Positions 12,472 through 21,744 of a DNA stretch of 25,914 nucleotides are shown here, piece by piece. The notes below the pieces were generated by a model. It saw nothing but the letters and a program-made list of their open reading frames with translations, was not told the DNA's origin and made no database searches. Position 1 is the first letter of the stretch, and each line of letters begins with the position of its first letter. The position numbers and the translations under genes are program-made. The stretch is from JACRGC01 sp035288785 (GTDB taxonomy: Archaea > Micrarchaeota > Micrarchaeia > Norongarragalinales > SBBD01), in NCBI GenBank assembly GCA_035288785.1, contig DATDZF010000046.1, forward strand, positions 1 to 25,914. Reading direction: 5' to 3'.

Positions 12472-15400
12472 ATGAATCCTTCGGGAAGGGGGGCATTTCC
12501 TTTAGCAGTTTTTGTGCTGTTATTCATTGAGATATTTTCGCCATTTGCATCCGCTACTTATTATTATGGGCTTTATCCGGAAAGCGGGGGTGATGCCAGT
12601 AGGGGAATTTCGTTTGCCGATGCAGAGCCAACTTCTATCCCGGTATCGGACACAATCACGCCCCTAGGAGGGGAAACACGCGCTGCAACAAGCACATGCT
12701 TCACCTCCGAAATGGACGCGGCAGAGGTCGCAAGATACCAGAAGCTCCTGGCAAATTTCCAAACAGAACAGATCTCCACCCTAAGCGATGAGAAACTGCG
12801 GGAAAACGACCCCACCAACCAGACGAGCCAGAACATACAAATCAACATCAATCTGGCAGACCAGCCCATTTACAACATCAAGGATATCGGTAATCTTTTG
12901 GAATATGATGAGAAGGGGATCGAGGAGCTCGCAAAGGAATTCGGCGTCGACAAGGAGGCAGGCGTCCTGACAAAGGAACAGGTGCGCGCAATTGCCTCAC
13001 GGTCCCCAGGAGGGCAGGATAAGCTCTCGAAGGCGCTTGGGATCTCCAGCCAGGGCGATATACCTAGGCCGCCTTACGATGCATACAAGGTCGTCCTGCC
13101 GAATGGCAAGAGCGTGCCGCTCAATGACATCATGAAGCAGCAGCCCCAGGAAAAAGGGCAGCAGTGCCTGATTGATAGGAGCTTCATACACGGGAAAGTG
13201 ACATTCCAGGCGCTGCTGAACAAGGATTTGCTGATGGGCTTCGACCAGAGCAAGACGACGGTCAATTCGCAGCAGCACATCACATCCAAGCAGACAACAG
13301 CGGCGCTTAACAGCTATGCGGGAAGCATGGTAATACCCAAGCAGTATGAAAGGTACGCCAATTCCGTCGGGCAGTGGAGCACCTGGGAAATGTGGGCATC
13401 CCTTGCGGGTTCCGCGACAATTTTACTAACAAAGAAAGGCCCAAACGAGCTCAAGGAGGAGCTTGAGGACAAGGAGAGGATAAGGAAGGAGATGGCCGAA
13501 TACAACGCAAGGTCGTTCGGTGGGGCGCAGACAAATGTGCAGGACGAATATACGAAGGAGTACAAGGCGCTGACAAAATCCAAGGACCTTGACCAAAAGC
13601 TCCTAAGGGAGGTTGATTTCGAGGCGGTCACCGCGCAATGGAGGCCGCTCACCATTGCGATATTTGGCGCGTCATGGATGGGAGCTGCAAGGATCGCGCT
13701 TTCCGCTTCCAACCAAATATTGTTCTCATCGCTTGTCACAAGTGAGAAGAAATTCAAGGACAATTACCTCCAGATCTATGTCAACAACAACAATTTCGTG
13801 ATAGATTTCCGGCGTGCAACCGATTTCTTTGGGACCGGCAAGATCACGGACTGGGTCTCGGACCTAATGGAGGCAGGAGCGCCCTCGAAGGCATTCGAGA
13901 CGGGAAAAATATATTTCATTGCCAAGGATGCAACCCCTGAGGAAATTTATACCGACAGCTACACGAGCTTCCAAATGGCCAGCGATGGCAACTGGCAGGT
14001 GAACATGGACTGGAAGGGCAAATCCGAGAATTCGCTTTTTGAGGATATCCGGAAGGGCGGGGATTATTCGAGCTTTGCCCTCTACAGCAACAACCTCGAG
14101 CTGGGGACCACCTTGAAGAACACGGATGAGCTTTCAAAATATTACGAGGCGCTTGCGATTTCAGCGCCGCTCCTCAACTATCTGCTATACAGGAAGGCGG
14201 ACATCCAATTCGTATCCGGGCCGGTTGCGGCAATTGCAAGGGCCGGGATTTTCGATGCAGTGGTAACGCGGCTGGTTGATCCACTGCGTTTCAGCAAGGA
14301 GGAGATGTGCGATGAGCAGATTGTGGACAACGCCCTCACGAAATACAAGATAATCACCGGCATTTCCATTGCACAGTCGCTCTGGTCGGTCTACAGCCCG
14401 CAGAAGGGGCTTCTTGCTTCGCTTGGAACGGGGATGAAAACGAAATTAATCGGCGAGGGTTACAACCCGACGGGATGGCTCGGCAAGAAATATCCGGATT
14501 TCTTCAAGGGCGGGACGACGAAGGACATATTGGAAGCAGAAAGGGAGCTCAACGATTTCGAGAACGAATGGGCAAAGCTTGGCACGAAAAGATCGAAAAC
14601 CCTGACGGATGATTTAGTTGTTGCACGATCGCTCGGGCCGGCGGAGGTAGCAAAAGTCCAGGCGCGGATAGATGAAATGGGAGTGGAGCAGCTTAAGATG
14701 GGCGAGCAAGCGTTCAACACGGAGAAAAAGCTAAGCGAAATATTCGATGCAAAGAAGATAGAGGCCGGCAAGGGCTTCACATATTCGAAGTTCGAGAAGG
14801 GCTTTGAGAAGCTATATAAGGGGCTTGTGCTGCTCGATCCCGTGCAGCTGGGGAAGCAGGTAGTTGCAAGCAACGGCTTTAGGTACGTATCCATTTGCAA
14901 GGACACCAGCTACAAGATACTCGCCTACCAGAAGATAAGCGGGACCACAAGCGGCCAGAACCTGCAGAAGAAATTCGACCAGATCACCAAGGTGGATGTC
15001 GGCAAGAGCCTGAACCTCTCGGGCCTTTTGGGAGGGATTGGCAAGAAGGTCGAGGACAAGTCGCTTGTGGAACTATTGAATTTGCGGGCCATGATCGAAA
15101 ACCCCTACGGCCAGCTGCAGCCCGAGGAATTATACTATATTCACCTTGACGGCGCCACGCAGCAGTGGTTTGGGGTGTACGACAAATTGCAGAAGAACGG
15201 CTGCTTCCGCGAATGCCACGATTCGAAGGACGGGTATGTTTGCGCAGACGAGGAAGGCGTGACCTATACGGACAAGAAGACGGGGAAAAGCATCAAGCTT
15301 TCGGATAGCCCCGACCGCGGCCTGCTTGCGCTCATGATGCAGGATTTGGCAAGGACGCTCATACCCAACAGGATAATTTCCGCCCCGCTGGATGAGACGT

Positions 15401-16668
15401 GCATCTCGAACGAAATATTGCAGGTGCAGCCGGGGGAGGGAGGGGGCACGCTTTTGATCACGGATGACTCGTGCAGCACCATCGAATGCCTAAGGTCGCA
15501 GCTGAAAACGCTCAAGCTGGATGTCAGCGGCGATTTGAGCGCCTCTGGCTTTGGGAAGGTGGTTGCAGTTTACACAACTGAGGGAAGGATAACGGCCAAC
15601 GAGGGCAAAATAAGGTTCCTTAGGGGCGCTGCAAAGGAGGGCGATGATAAGAACGAGACCGTCGGCGTGGAACTCCAAGCGCCGGGAATTGCAGCCCTTG
15701 AGGAAAAGGGCGATGCCGCAAAAGCGGGCAATGTGATTTCGATTTTCGGGAACGGGGATGTGCAAATCAAGGGATTCATGAACGAGGGGAAGGGCTCGGA
15801 GGAGGAGGCTGTTGGCAAGTTACTCACAATAATTACAGAAAAAGGCAGGATTGAGTTCGACGAGGCAGGAAACCGGCTCGTTGTTGCCCTGTACTTGCTG
15901 GCAAAAACAAAAACATCCGAGTCGATTAGGGAGATCACCACTTCAATTAGGAACAACATGGATGCGAACGGCAACCCAGTACCGGCAATTGCGATCAATA
16001 ACCTGGTCCCGAAAGTGGGCGCCGAATCGGAAGTGAAGGAGCTGAATGATGCGGTCCAGAAAGTGCAAACCGATGCAAAAGGCAATCTGGGCGGGTTCCA
16101 GGTCATGGAAACGCCGGATAAGAGGTACACCATTTCAACGGATGCGAACGGCAACCCCATCCTGACCGTTTATGACAAGAAGACCGGGGAGAGCAAGGAC
16201 TACCAGATCACCGGGCCCTTAAGGAAGGAGGGCAATGACATAATCGTCCCGACTGACAAGGGCGACTTCAAGTTCAGCCTTGACATGCAAAACGGGCAGC
16301 CGGTCCTTTCCGCATCAGGGCCCGACGGATTCAAGGAGCTTGCGGAGCTTCTCGCATTGAAAGGTGCCGGCGGCATCATGGCTTTTGACCCCCGCACCGG
16401 CCTTTGGTATGCATTGAACGGCCAGGACATTCCCTGGAATGATGAGTTCGCAAAAAGGGGGCTTAATTTCTACAACACTCCGGATGGCACCCGCGGGCTG
16501 GTGGGAGACAATCTTTATGCATACCCTAGGAGGGATACGGGCGAGGGCAATGGGGGAACGCCTTTCTCGATCCCATCCATCCCAGGCGAACCGCCATATG
16601 CGGCACTCATGCTTGCGGCAATAATGCTTGGCGTGCTTGCCATCAGATGGAGAAAACTTGCAGCATAG
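12472..16668 (+). CDS. Giant secreted, C-terminally anchored protein of unknown function
   Basis: The 1398-residue protein begins with an export signal (M-N-P-S-G-R, then 'PLAVFVLLFIEIFSPFASA') and ends with one membrane helix ('YAALMLAAIMLGVLAI') and R-W-R-K. The body should therefore face outward. The N-terminal part (to about 330) is charged and Gln-rich. The middle has weakly hydrophobic stretches ('LTIAIFGASWMGAARIAL', 'YKIITGISIAQSLWSVY') and helical, charged segments. The last 450 residues look beta-rich, with a short Cys pair region ('NGCFRECHDSKDGYVCADE') and D-A-N-G-N-P twice, 60 residues apart. No family was recognised. The start at 12472 is set by the signal peptide and by the TATA box at 12442; the longer frame from 12406 would cover that promoter. 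It is the largest gene in the window. Confidence 0.85.
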   Translation: MNPSGRGAFPLAVFVLLFIEIFSPFASATYYYGLYPESGGDASRGISFADAEPTSIPVSDTITPLGGETRAATSTCFTSEMDAAEVARYQKLLANFQTEQISTLSDEKLRENDPTNQTSQNIQININLADQPIYNIKDIGNLLEYDEKGIEELAKEFGVDKEAGVLTKEQVRAIASRSPGGQDKLSKALGISSQGDIPRPPYDAYKVVLPNGKSVPLNDIMKQQPQEKGQQCLIDRSFIHGKVTFQALLNKDLLMGFDQSKTTVNSQQHITSKQTTAALNSYAGSMVIPKQYERYANSVGQWSTWEMWASLAGSATILLTKKGPNELKEELEDKERIRKEMAEYNARSFGGAQTNVQDEYTKEYKALTKSKDLDQKLLREVDFEAVTAQWRPLTIAIFGASWMGAARIALSASNQILFSSLVTSEKKFKDNYLQIYVNNNNFVIDFRRATDFFGTGKITDWVSDLMEAGAPSKAFETGKIYFIAKDATPEEIYTDSYTSFQMASDGNWQVNMDWKGKSENSLFEDIRKGGDYSSFALYSNNLELGTTLKNTDELSKYYEALAISAPLLNYLLYRKADIQFVSGPVAAIARAGIFDAVVTRLVDPLRFSKEEMCDEQIVDNALTKYKIITGISIAQSLWSVYSPQKGLLASLGTGMKTKLIGEGYNPTGWLGKKYPDFFKGGTTKDILEAERELNDFENEWAKLGTKRSKTLTDDLVVARSLGPAEVAKVQARIDEMGVEQLKMGEQAFNTEKKLSEIFDAKKIEAGKGFTYSKFEKGFEKLYKGLVLLDPVQLGKQVVASNGFRYVSICKDTSYKILAYQKISGTTSGQNLQKKFDQITKVDVGKSLNLSGLLGGIGKKVEDKSLVELLNLRAMIENPYGQLQPEELYYIHLDGATQQWFGVYDKLQKNGCFRECHDSKDGYVCADEEGVTYTDKKTGKSIKLSDSPDRGLLALMMQDLARTLIPNRIISAPLDETCISNEILQVQPGEGGGTLLITDDSCSTIECLRSQLKTLKLDVSGDLSASGFGKVVAVYTTEGRITANEGKIRFLRGAAKEGDDKNETVGVELQAPGIAALEEKGDAAKAGNVISIFGNGDVQIKGFMNEGKGSEEEAVGKLLTIITEKGRIEFDEAGNRLVVALYLLAKTKTSESIREITTSIRNNMDANGNPVPAIAINNLVPKVGAESEVKELNDAVQKVQTDAKGNLGGFQVMETPDKRYTISTDANGNPILTVYDKKTGESKDYQITGPLRKEGNDIIVPTDKGDFKFSLDMQNGQPVLSASGPDGFKELAELLALKGAGGIMAFDPRTGLWYALNGQDIPWNDEFAKRGLNFYNTPDGTRGLVGDNLYAYPRRDTGEGNGGTPFSIPSIPGEPPYAALMLAAIMLGVLAIRWRKLAA

Positions 16669-16773
16669 TTTTAGAAATTAGGGTTAATTTTTATTTGGAT
16701 ACTAATAGGAAGCTGCCCGCCATATAGCTACATTGGCAAATTACCCAACCCCAATAGGAAAGCAGCAATGCCT

Positions 16774-18243
16774 TCAAACCACAAAGTGGCAACCAAGGCT
16801 CTTTTTCCTCCTTAACGCCGCAGACGCGATAAGGCCGGAGGTCTCCACCATGTTCCGAAATTCTATCAACTCGAAATTAACACCCTTCTTGTAAACGGGC
16901 GCATGGCGAGAACGGATCTGCGCCAATTCGGACGCCGCCTCTTGCATGCCCTCCTTGCGCCTCACAAGCCCCACTTTTTCCCACATCAAGCGCCTAAGCT
17001 GCGCCCTTTCCGGGATTGCATCCGATTTTTCACGGATGGAAAGCAATGCTTCGGGCAAAAGGTCCGCTTCCACTTTCCCTAGCCTTCCGGCTACATCCGA
17101 AAATGCCTCGTGCGCAAATACCAGCCCCTCAAGAAGCGAATTGGAGGCAAGCCGGTTGGCGCCATGGACGCCGGTGCACGCGACCTCGCCAATTGCGTAT
17201 AGGTTTTGCACGCTTGTCCTTCCCCGCAAATCAGCTTTTACTCCTCCGCAAATGTAATGCGCCGCCGCAGTAACCGGCACAAGATCTTCAGATAGGTCAA
17301 TATCAAATCCGAGGCATTTGGTGTAAATGGTCGGGAACCGGCCAAGCAGGAAGTCCTTTTTTTTATGGCGGATGTCCAAAAACACCTTGCCAGAAAGGCT
17401 TTCGAGGTAAATTGCCCGCGCCACAACATCCCTTGGCGCAAGCTCGCCTTCCTTGGCATACCTTTGCATGAACTGCTCGCCCTTATCATTCACAAGCTTG
17501 CCTCCCTCGCCCCTCAAAACCTCGCTCATGAGGAAGGGATGGGAGGTTGGCACATCCAGCTTTGTTGGGTGGAATTGGACAAACTCCATGTTCTCAAGGG
17601 TTGCGCCTGCCCTTGCCGCTGCAGCAAAACCGTCCCCAGTTGCAACCGCGGGATTTGTTGTCTTCTCATACAATTGCCCAAGGCCTCCGGTTGCAAGGAT
17701 AGTGAATTTTGCTGAAATCGTTTCGATGAAGGAATTTTCCCTAAGGAATGTTGCGCCAAGGCATTTCCCCCCAGCGGCGGAAACAAGGTCGATCAGGATT
17801 GAATCCTCCATTATCCTTATGTCGGGGCATTCCTTTGCAAGCATCACCAGCTTGTGCTCAATTGCCCTCCCAGTGGCATCTGCATTGTAAATTATGCGCG
17901 CAGCGCTATGGCCTGCCTCGAGGGTGCGCTTGAAATCCGCTCCATCCCTTTCGAATTTTACCCCCCAATTGGAAAGCTCTTGGACGCGCTCATGCGCCCG
18001 TGCCACAATTAGCTCAACTGCGGCCTTGTTGCAAATCCCGCGCCCGGCATTCAGGGTGTCATCAATATGTTTTTTTTCGTCGGATTTGCCTGCCGGTATC
18101 GCTATTCCACCCTGCGCATCTGCAGTGTTGGAATCGAACGAGTTCCTTTTTGTGGCAAGGGTAACTTTCCCAAGCCTTGACGCCTTCAGGGCAAACGTGA
18201 GCCCAGCAATGCCACTGCCGACTACAAGGAAGTCCGTTTTCAT
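16774..18243 (-). CDS. nadB: L-aspartate oxidase
   Basis: The 489-residue flavoprotein oxidises L-aspartate to iminoaspartate, the first step of de novo NAD synthesis. The FAD site V-V-G-S-G-I-A-G is at residues 7-14. The substrate-site segments follow: 'SNTADAQGGIAI', 'EFVQFHPTKL', 'LMSEVLRGEGG' and 'VHGANRLASNSLLEGLVFA'. This set separates it from succinate dehydrogenase flavoproteins, as does its place directly after nadA. Oddity: the end reads R-R-K-K-S-L-G-C-H-F-V-V, while typical NadB has R-x-E-S-R-G-x-H-F and a longer tail, so the Arg is replaced and the tail is short. No ribosome-binding site is clear; AT-rich stretches upstream (ATTTTAAAC, CATAAAAC) may give it its own promoter. Confidence 0.93.
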   Translation of the reverse strand: MKTDFLVVGSGIAGLTFALKASRLGKVTLATKRNSFDSNTADAQGGIAIPAGKSDEKKHIDDTLNAGRGICNKAAVELIVARAHERVQELSNWGVKFERDGADFKRTLEAGHSAARIIYNADATGRAIEHKLVMLAKECPDIRIMEDSILIDLVSAAGGKCLGATFLRENSFIETISAKFTILATGGLGQLYEKTTNPAVATGDGFAAAARAGATLENMEFVQFHPTKLDVPTSHPFLMSEVLRGEGGKLVNDKGEQFMQRYAKEGELAPRDVVARAIYLESLSGKVFLDIRHKKKDFLLGRFPTIYTKCLGFDIDLSEDLVPVTAAAHYICGGVKADLRGRTSVQNLYAIGEVACTGVHGANRLASNSLLEGLVFAHEAFSDVAGRLGKVEADLLPEALLSIREKSDAIPERAQLRRLMWEKVGLVRRKEGMQEAASELAQIRSRHAPVYKKGVNFELIEFRNMVETSGLIASAALRRKKSLGCHFVV

Positions 18244-18296
18244 GATTAGGTTTTATGAAGGTTGGTTTAAAATCCGGCGCATTTAATTTGGGAAAA

Positions 18297-19337
18297 TCAC
18301 CCGCCATACTGCAGCATCCGCAAAAGCGCCGCGTTCGCCTTTTTTCGTATGGCATCAGGTATGTTGATGATTTGATCACCCGACGGGTCCTTTAGTGCCT
18401 TCAATACTTTTCGGAGGTCGTTCCGCTTCATATGGGGGCAAAGGCCGCAGGAGGGTATGAATTTCTTTTCCGGGAATTCCACCTTCAGTTTATCCGAAAG
18501 GCCGCATTCCGTGACGAGCATGAATTCATCTGATTTGGAATTTGCAACAAACCGTTGCATATCCCCCGTGCCGCCGCTCATGTCCGCAAGCTGGACAACT
18601 GCAGGCGAGCACTCGGTGTGGACGAGTATTTTCGCATCAGGGTAGAATTTCCGGTATGCCTCCAGTTTCCTTGGGGAAAATTCCTCATGCACAACGCAAA
18701 GCCCATCCCATGTGATGATTTGCTTTTTGGTTTGCTTTGCCAGATTCTGCCCCATGTACTTATCCGGGAGGAAAATGATCTTCTTCTGGGGGAGTGCCTC
18801 GATTATTTTAAGGGCGTTGCTCGAGGTGACAATGACGTCGGATTCCGCCTTCACATCCGCATAGGTGTTGATGTATGTGACAACCGCGGCATCGGGATGC
18901 TTTTTCCTCAGCTCGGAAACATCCTTGGCGGTAATTGACTCTGCCAGCGAACAACCCGCATCCGGCGCCGGCAAAAGCACCTCCTTTTCGGGGGAGAGCA
19001 TTTTTGCGGTCTCGGCCATGAACCTAACGCCGCAGAAAATGATTTTTTTGGCAGGGGTGGATTGCGCCTGCTTGGAAAGCATGTAGGAATCCCCGACAAA
19101 ATCAGCGATCCCGAAAATGATTTCTGGGGACTGGTAATTATGGGCAAGGATAACGGCGCTATGCTTTTTTTTCAGTTCGTTTATCTCCAAGGTGAGCGGG
19201 GCATACAGCCTGCAAGTTTCAACGTTCCATCCCAAATTGGAGAGTTTGGAATGGAGCCGTTTAGCCTCCCCTTCCAGCTCCCCATCAGGATATTTCGTTT
19301 GGCCGTTTGGTGCGTATGCGCCCCCATTTACCCCCAT
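18297..19337 (-). CDS. nadA: Quinolinate synthase
   Basis: The 346-residue enzyme condenses iminoaspartate with dihydroxyacetone phosphate to quinolinate using a [4Fe-4S] cluster. The three cluster cysteines can be assigned: Cys102 in 'IIFCGVRFMAET', Cys243 in 'VHTECSPAV' and Cys300 in 'CGLCPHMKRN'. The substrate motif 'ILAHNYQSPEI' and the second repeat's 'VTYINTYADVKAESDVIVTS' are intact. The start at 19337 has an AGGGGG stretch just upstream on the minus strand; the first 45 residues are an N-terminal extension of modest conservation. It is transcribed ahead of nadB with a 53-bp gap; nadC, the third gene of the pathway, is not in the window. Confidence 0.96.
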   Translation of the reverse strand: MGVNGGAYAPNGQTKYPDGELEGEAKRLHSKLSNLGWNVETCRLYAPLTLEINELKKKHSAVILAHNYQSPEIIFGIADFVGDSYMLSKQAQSTPAKKIIFCGVRFMAETAKMLSPEKEVLLPAPDAGCSLAESITAKDVSELRKKHPDAAVVTYINTYADVKAESDVIVTSSNALKIIEALPQKKIIFLPDKYMGQNLAKQTKKQIITWDGLCVVHEEFSPRKLEAYRKFYPDAKILVHTECSPAVVQLADMSGGTGDMQRFVANSKSDEFMLVTECGLSDKLKVEFPEKKFIPSCGLCPHMKRNDLRKVLKALKDPSGDQIINIPDAIRKKANAALLRMLQYGG

Positions 19338-19508
19338 TGCAACCCCCTAATTTCCTGTTCTCCGGCTTTAAATTGATTTGTTTTAGGATAGTAGCAGAAG
19401 GGGTTGGGGGAATTGTCGGCAAAGTGTTCGGCGCAATGCGCCAACCACCCTCTCAGGTTTGCATACCCGTTTTTATACTCCATTTGAGAGCTAATATGGG
19501 GGATCGAT

Positions 19509-20135
19509 GTGGAATTCTTCATCTTGAGGAGGCAAAACTACCACCGGCTCATCGCGGAGGAGGATGAGTTCTATTACCCGCTGATCTTCCAAACGCCGTT
19601 CCTAAGCGCCAGGTACATCGGGAAGAGCGCGGAAATGCAATTGTTGGGGGCAAAGGAAAATTTCAAGGGCATCCTCATTGGGATTTCGCAGGAGAGCCTG
19701 CTTTCGTATTTCAAGCGCTACCTTTCCTTCATGCCAGATGCGCTCAGCGCCACCTCCCTGCAGCTTGAGGATGACGAGCACGAATGGCTTGCACAGCACC
19801 TCAAAATCACAAGGCCCTTCACCGGAATCAGGTATGTTTCAACGCCGAGGGAACCCCCCTATTACATCCTCCTCTCGGAGCACGGCGAATTCCTCGTTTT
19901 CAGCAGCGTAAGCGAAAGCGAGCTTGCGGATTTGCCAAAAATAAACTATAACAGGATAATCACGAACGAGGCAATAGAGCAATTGGCTAATTTCCTCAAG
20001 GCAAAGCTGCCCAAAAAACTCAGGGACCACCCCCATAAACCACAAAGGGCGGGGCCATCGCTTGAAACCAAGCTAAAGCAGCTGCGCATTTCCAAATTCT
20101 TCAAGGCGGCTGAGGAAAAATTGGATGGGGAGTGA
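19509..20135 (+). CDS. Conserved-looking protein of unknown function (GTG start)
   Basis: The 208-residue protein starts at GTG 19509, preceded by GGGGGATC at a good distance, and a TATA-like TTTTATAC lies about 35 bp upstream. The first 150 residues look like a mixed alpha/beta domain ('EFFILRRQNYHRLIAEED', 'FKGILIGISQESLLSYF', 'YYILLSEHGEFLVFSSV'). The last 50 are basic and helical ('LKAKLPKKLRDHPHKPQ'). No signal peptide, membrane helix or known motif is visible, and I do not recognise the family. It converges on the next gene with stop codons touching (20135/20136). Confidence 0.75.
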   Translation: MEFFILRRQNYHRLIAEEDEFYYPLIFQTPFLSARYIGKSAEMQLLGAKENFKGILIGISQESLLSYFKRYLSFMPDALSATSLQLEDDEHEWLAQHLKITRPFTGIRYVSTPREPPYYILLSEHGEFLVFSSVSESELADLPKINYNRIITNEAIEQLANFLKAKLPKKLRDHPHKPQRAGPSLETKLKQLRISKFFKAAEEKLDGE

Positions 20136-21113
20136 TTATTCGAACGTCCAAGGCCCCCTGCTCCCTCTCTTCCTTGGAGACTTCCGAAGTTTAACAGACG
20201 GGAATTCTTTCTTCCACCACTCCAGCTTATCCTCGCCCCACATGGCGTTCAAATTCCTGCGGCCCTGATCGAGGGCTTTTTTGGCCTTCCTTGGATCCTC
20301 TGGCTTAAGGGGGCGCAGTGTGGAAAGGAAAAAAGTGCGCATTACCGGCTCAACTCCATTCGTCTTCATTGCATCCTCGATCTGCCCCCGCTCGATTCCT
20401 GCAGCATGCATTGCTGGCGCAATTGCGCCCCAGCCGATTTTCAGGTCGGCGCCAAGGCTCCGGCTTATTTCCCAAAGCGGTAGGCCCCTCTCGCGCATTG
20501 ATTGCACATACTGCGCAAGGTTCTCCCCATCCGAAAGGAATGCCCGTATCTCCTGGTGGGGCTCAAATTTTCGAAGCGGTATTCTCCTGATTTCCTCCTC
20601 GGCTTCAACATGGTCATGGCCAGCGAAAAGCATCGCCCTTACAATTCCCTTCAAGGATGGCTGTGAGGCGAAATTGATCCCCTGGGCAATCTCCTTTGGG
20701 CGGTATCCAGCCTCCCGCAGGTAATACGCAATCAAATGGGTTGGCATGTGGCTTTCGCCAAGAACCGATGCCACTCCGCCCGAATTCAGCCTCTTGCCAA
20801 TGATCCTGATGCTCTTTACCAGGTAAGCGTCTTGGCGTTCCATCAGTTTTTCATCGGGAACCCGGTGCAGCATGGGCTGGCTTATGTCCATTAGGACCCC
20901 AAACGCCCTCTCGCCGCGCTTATGCAGCCTGAAAAATTCGTCCAGCAAGGGCTTAGTATGCGGATGGTCGACATTGCTGCGCATGAGCACCCTTGCAAGG
21001 TATGCGGTACGCTCATTTGTGGGAAGCGACCGGAAATGGGCTTCCCTTTTGTAGAATGGGGATCCTATTCGTGCGGCCTCCTTTTCAGCCTCCAAACCGG
21101 ATTCAGTTGGCAT
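20136..21113 (-). CDS. Hypothetical helical protein
   Basis: The 325-residue soluble, mostly helical protein has no recognised family. It has repeated short helix-turn units ('MPTHLIAYYLREAGYRPKEIAQGI', 'GLPLWEISRSLGADLKIGWGAIAPAMHAAG') that look like successive helix-turn-helix or armadillo-like repeats with H-T-H style A-x-x-L-G patterns. The C-terminus is basic (K-L-R-K-S-P-R-K-R-G-S-R-G) and could bind nucleic acid. The ATG at 21113 sits about 22 bp after a TATA-like TTATTATT with no ribosome-binding site, so it may be leaderless. DNA or RNA binding is only a suggestion from the repeats and basic tail. Confidence 0.72.
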   Translation of the reverse strand: MPTESGLEAEKEAARIGSPFYKREAHFRSLPTNERTAYLARVLMRSNVDHPHTKPLLDEFFRLHKRGERAFGVLMDISQPMLHRVPDEKLMERQDAYLVKSIRIIGKRLNSGGVASVLGESHMPTHLIAYYLREAGYRPKEIAQGINFASQPSLKGIVRAMLFAGHDHVEAEEEIRRIPLRKFEPHQEIRAFLSDGENLAQYVQSMRERGLPLWEISRSLGADLKIGWGAIAPAMHAAGIERGQIEDAMKTNGVEPVMRTFFLSTLRPLKPEDPRKAKKALDQGRRNLNAMWGEDKLEWWKKEFPSVKLRKSPRKRGSRGPWTFE

Positions 21114-21161
21114 ACGCTAGTATGGAAGAAAAAGCAATAATAAGATGTAAGTAGCGCCGGC

Positions 21162-21527
21162 CTAGCCCCTGCGCTTCTTTACGATCTTCACATTCGCCGG
21201 GGTCAGGAGGATCTTATCCTCATCGATCCGGGCAATGTCGCCGTTGATGCTGTGCACGAAGCTTTTAAGCTCGCCCACTACCTGCTTTAGCTTTGTTGGG
21301 TTCCTCATGATGGGGGAGAAATTGAGCAGCACATGGTTGCGGTTTTGCAGCTCCTCCTTGACAATGGCCACATCGCCATCGCTTTGCAGCGCAATTGGCT
21401 TTACGTAGTAATCCGCGGCCCTATGCATCACATCCACATCCTCCGCTTCCGCGGCAGACATGAATTCCTCCACATTAATGTCCTTTGTGAAGCCCAGCGC
21501 CTTGCTCAAAGAAGAGAAGATTCCCAT
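21162..21527 (-). CDS. sepF: Cell division protein SepF (FtsZ membrane anchor)
   Basis: The 121-residue protein has an N-terminal amphipathic helix (M-G-I-F-S-S-L-S-K-A-L-G-F) able to bind membrane. After a linker comes the SepF core: 'YYVKPIALQSDGDVAIVKEE', 'NHVLLNFSPIMRNPTKLKQ', then 'INGDIARIDEDKILLTPANV'. In archaea SepF anchors FtsZ to the membrane and dimerises through this core. The start at 21527 is chosen because GGTGA stands five bases before it; the GTG at 21536 is in that site. The leader is nearly the same as that of ftsZ, 9 kb away (GGGTGAGA-N3-ATGG in both), suggesting matched expression. Upstream lies a TATA-like GCTTAAAAATG. Confidence 0.92.
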   Translation of the reverse strand: MGIFSSLSKALGFTKDINVEEFMSAAEAEDVDVMHRAADYYVKPIALQSDGDVAIVKEELQNRNHVLLNFSPIMRNPTKLKQVVGELKSFVHSINGDIARIDEDKILLTPANVKIVKKRRG

Positions 21528-21532
21528 AATTC

Positions 21533-21537
21533 TCACC
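21533..21537 (-). promoter_or_regulatory. Ribosome-binding site deciding the sepF start
   Basis: GGTGA-GAATT-ATG on the minus strand; the in-frame GTG at 21536 is part of the site. Confidence 0.75.
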
Positions 21538-21658
21538 CAATCAGTGTAATCGACGTGAAAATTAAACGCAATCGCATTTTTAAGCTTTATTAAAGGGGTT
21601 TTGGCCGATGAAATCGTCCGTGCGAAGACATAAGTGGCATTTTATGGGACGGGATGTG

Positions 21659-21692
21659 CCTGAAAAAGCATATGCTCCCAGAATATTTCAGG
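21659..21692. repeat. Inverted repeat between sepF and the IMPase gene
   Basis: CCTGAAA (21659-21665) and TTTCAGG (21686-21692) are perfect 7-bp arms separated by 20 bases that contain the palindrome GCATATGC. The position is between two divergent genes, 22 bp before the IMPase TATA box. It could be an operator or a relic hairpin. Confidence 0.45.
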
Positions 21693-21713
21693 AAAAGGGG
21701 GAGGGAACACCCA

Positions 21714-21722
21714 TTATTTTAA
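21714..21722 (+). promoter_or_regulatory. TATA box of the IMPase gene
   Basis: TTATTTTAA is centred 27 bp before the ATG at 21745; with no ribosome-binding site the gene should be leaderless. Confidence 0.6.
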
Positions 21723-21744
21723 GCCCTCTGCCTTAACCCATCCT

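Noticed and set aside
15570..16160. 196-codon minus-strand frame within the giant gene
   Set aside because: Antisense to a well-formed gene with a Ser/Phe/Pro-rich composition typical of reverse-frame shadows.
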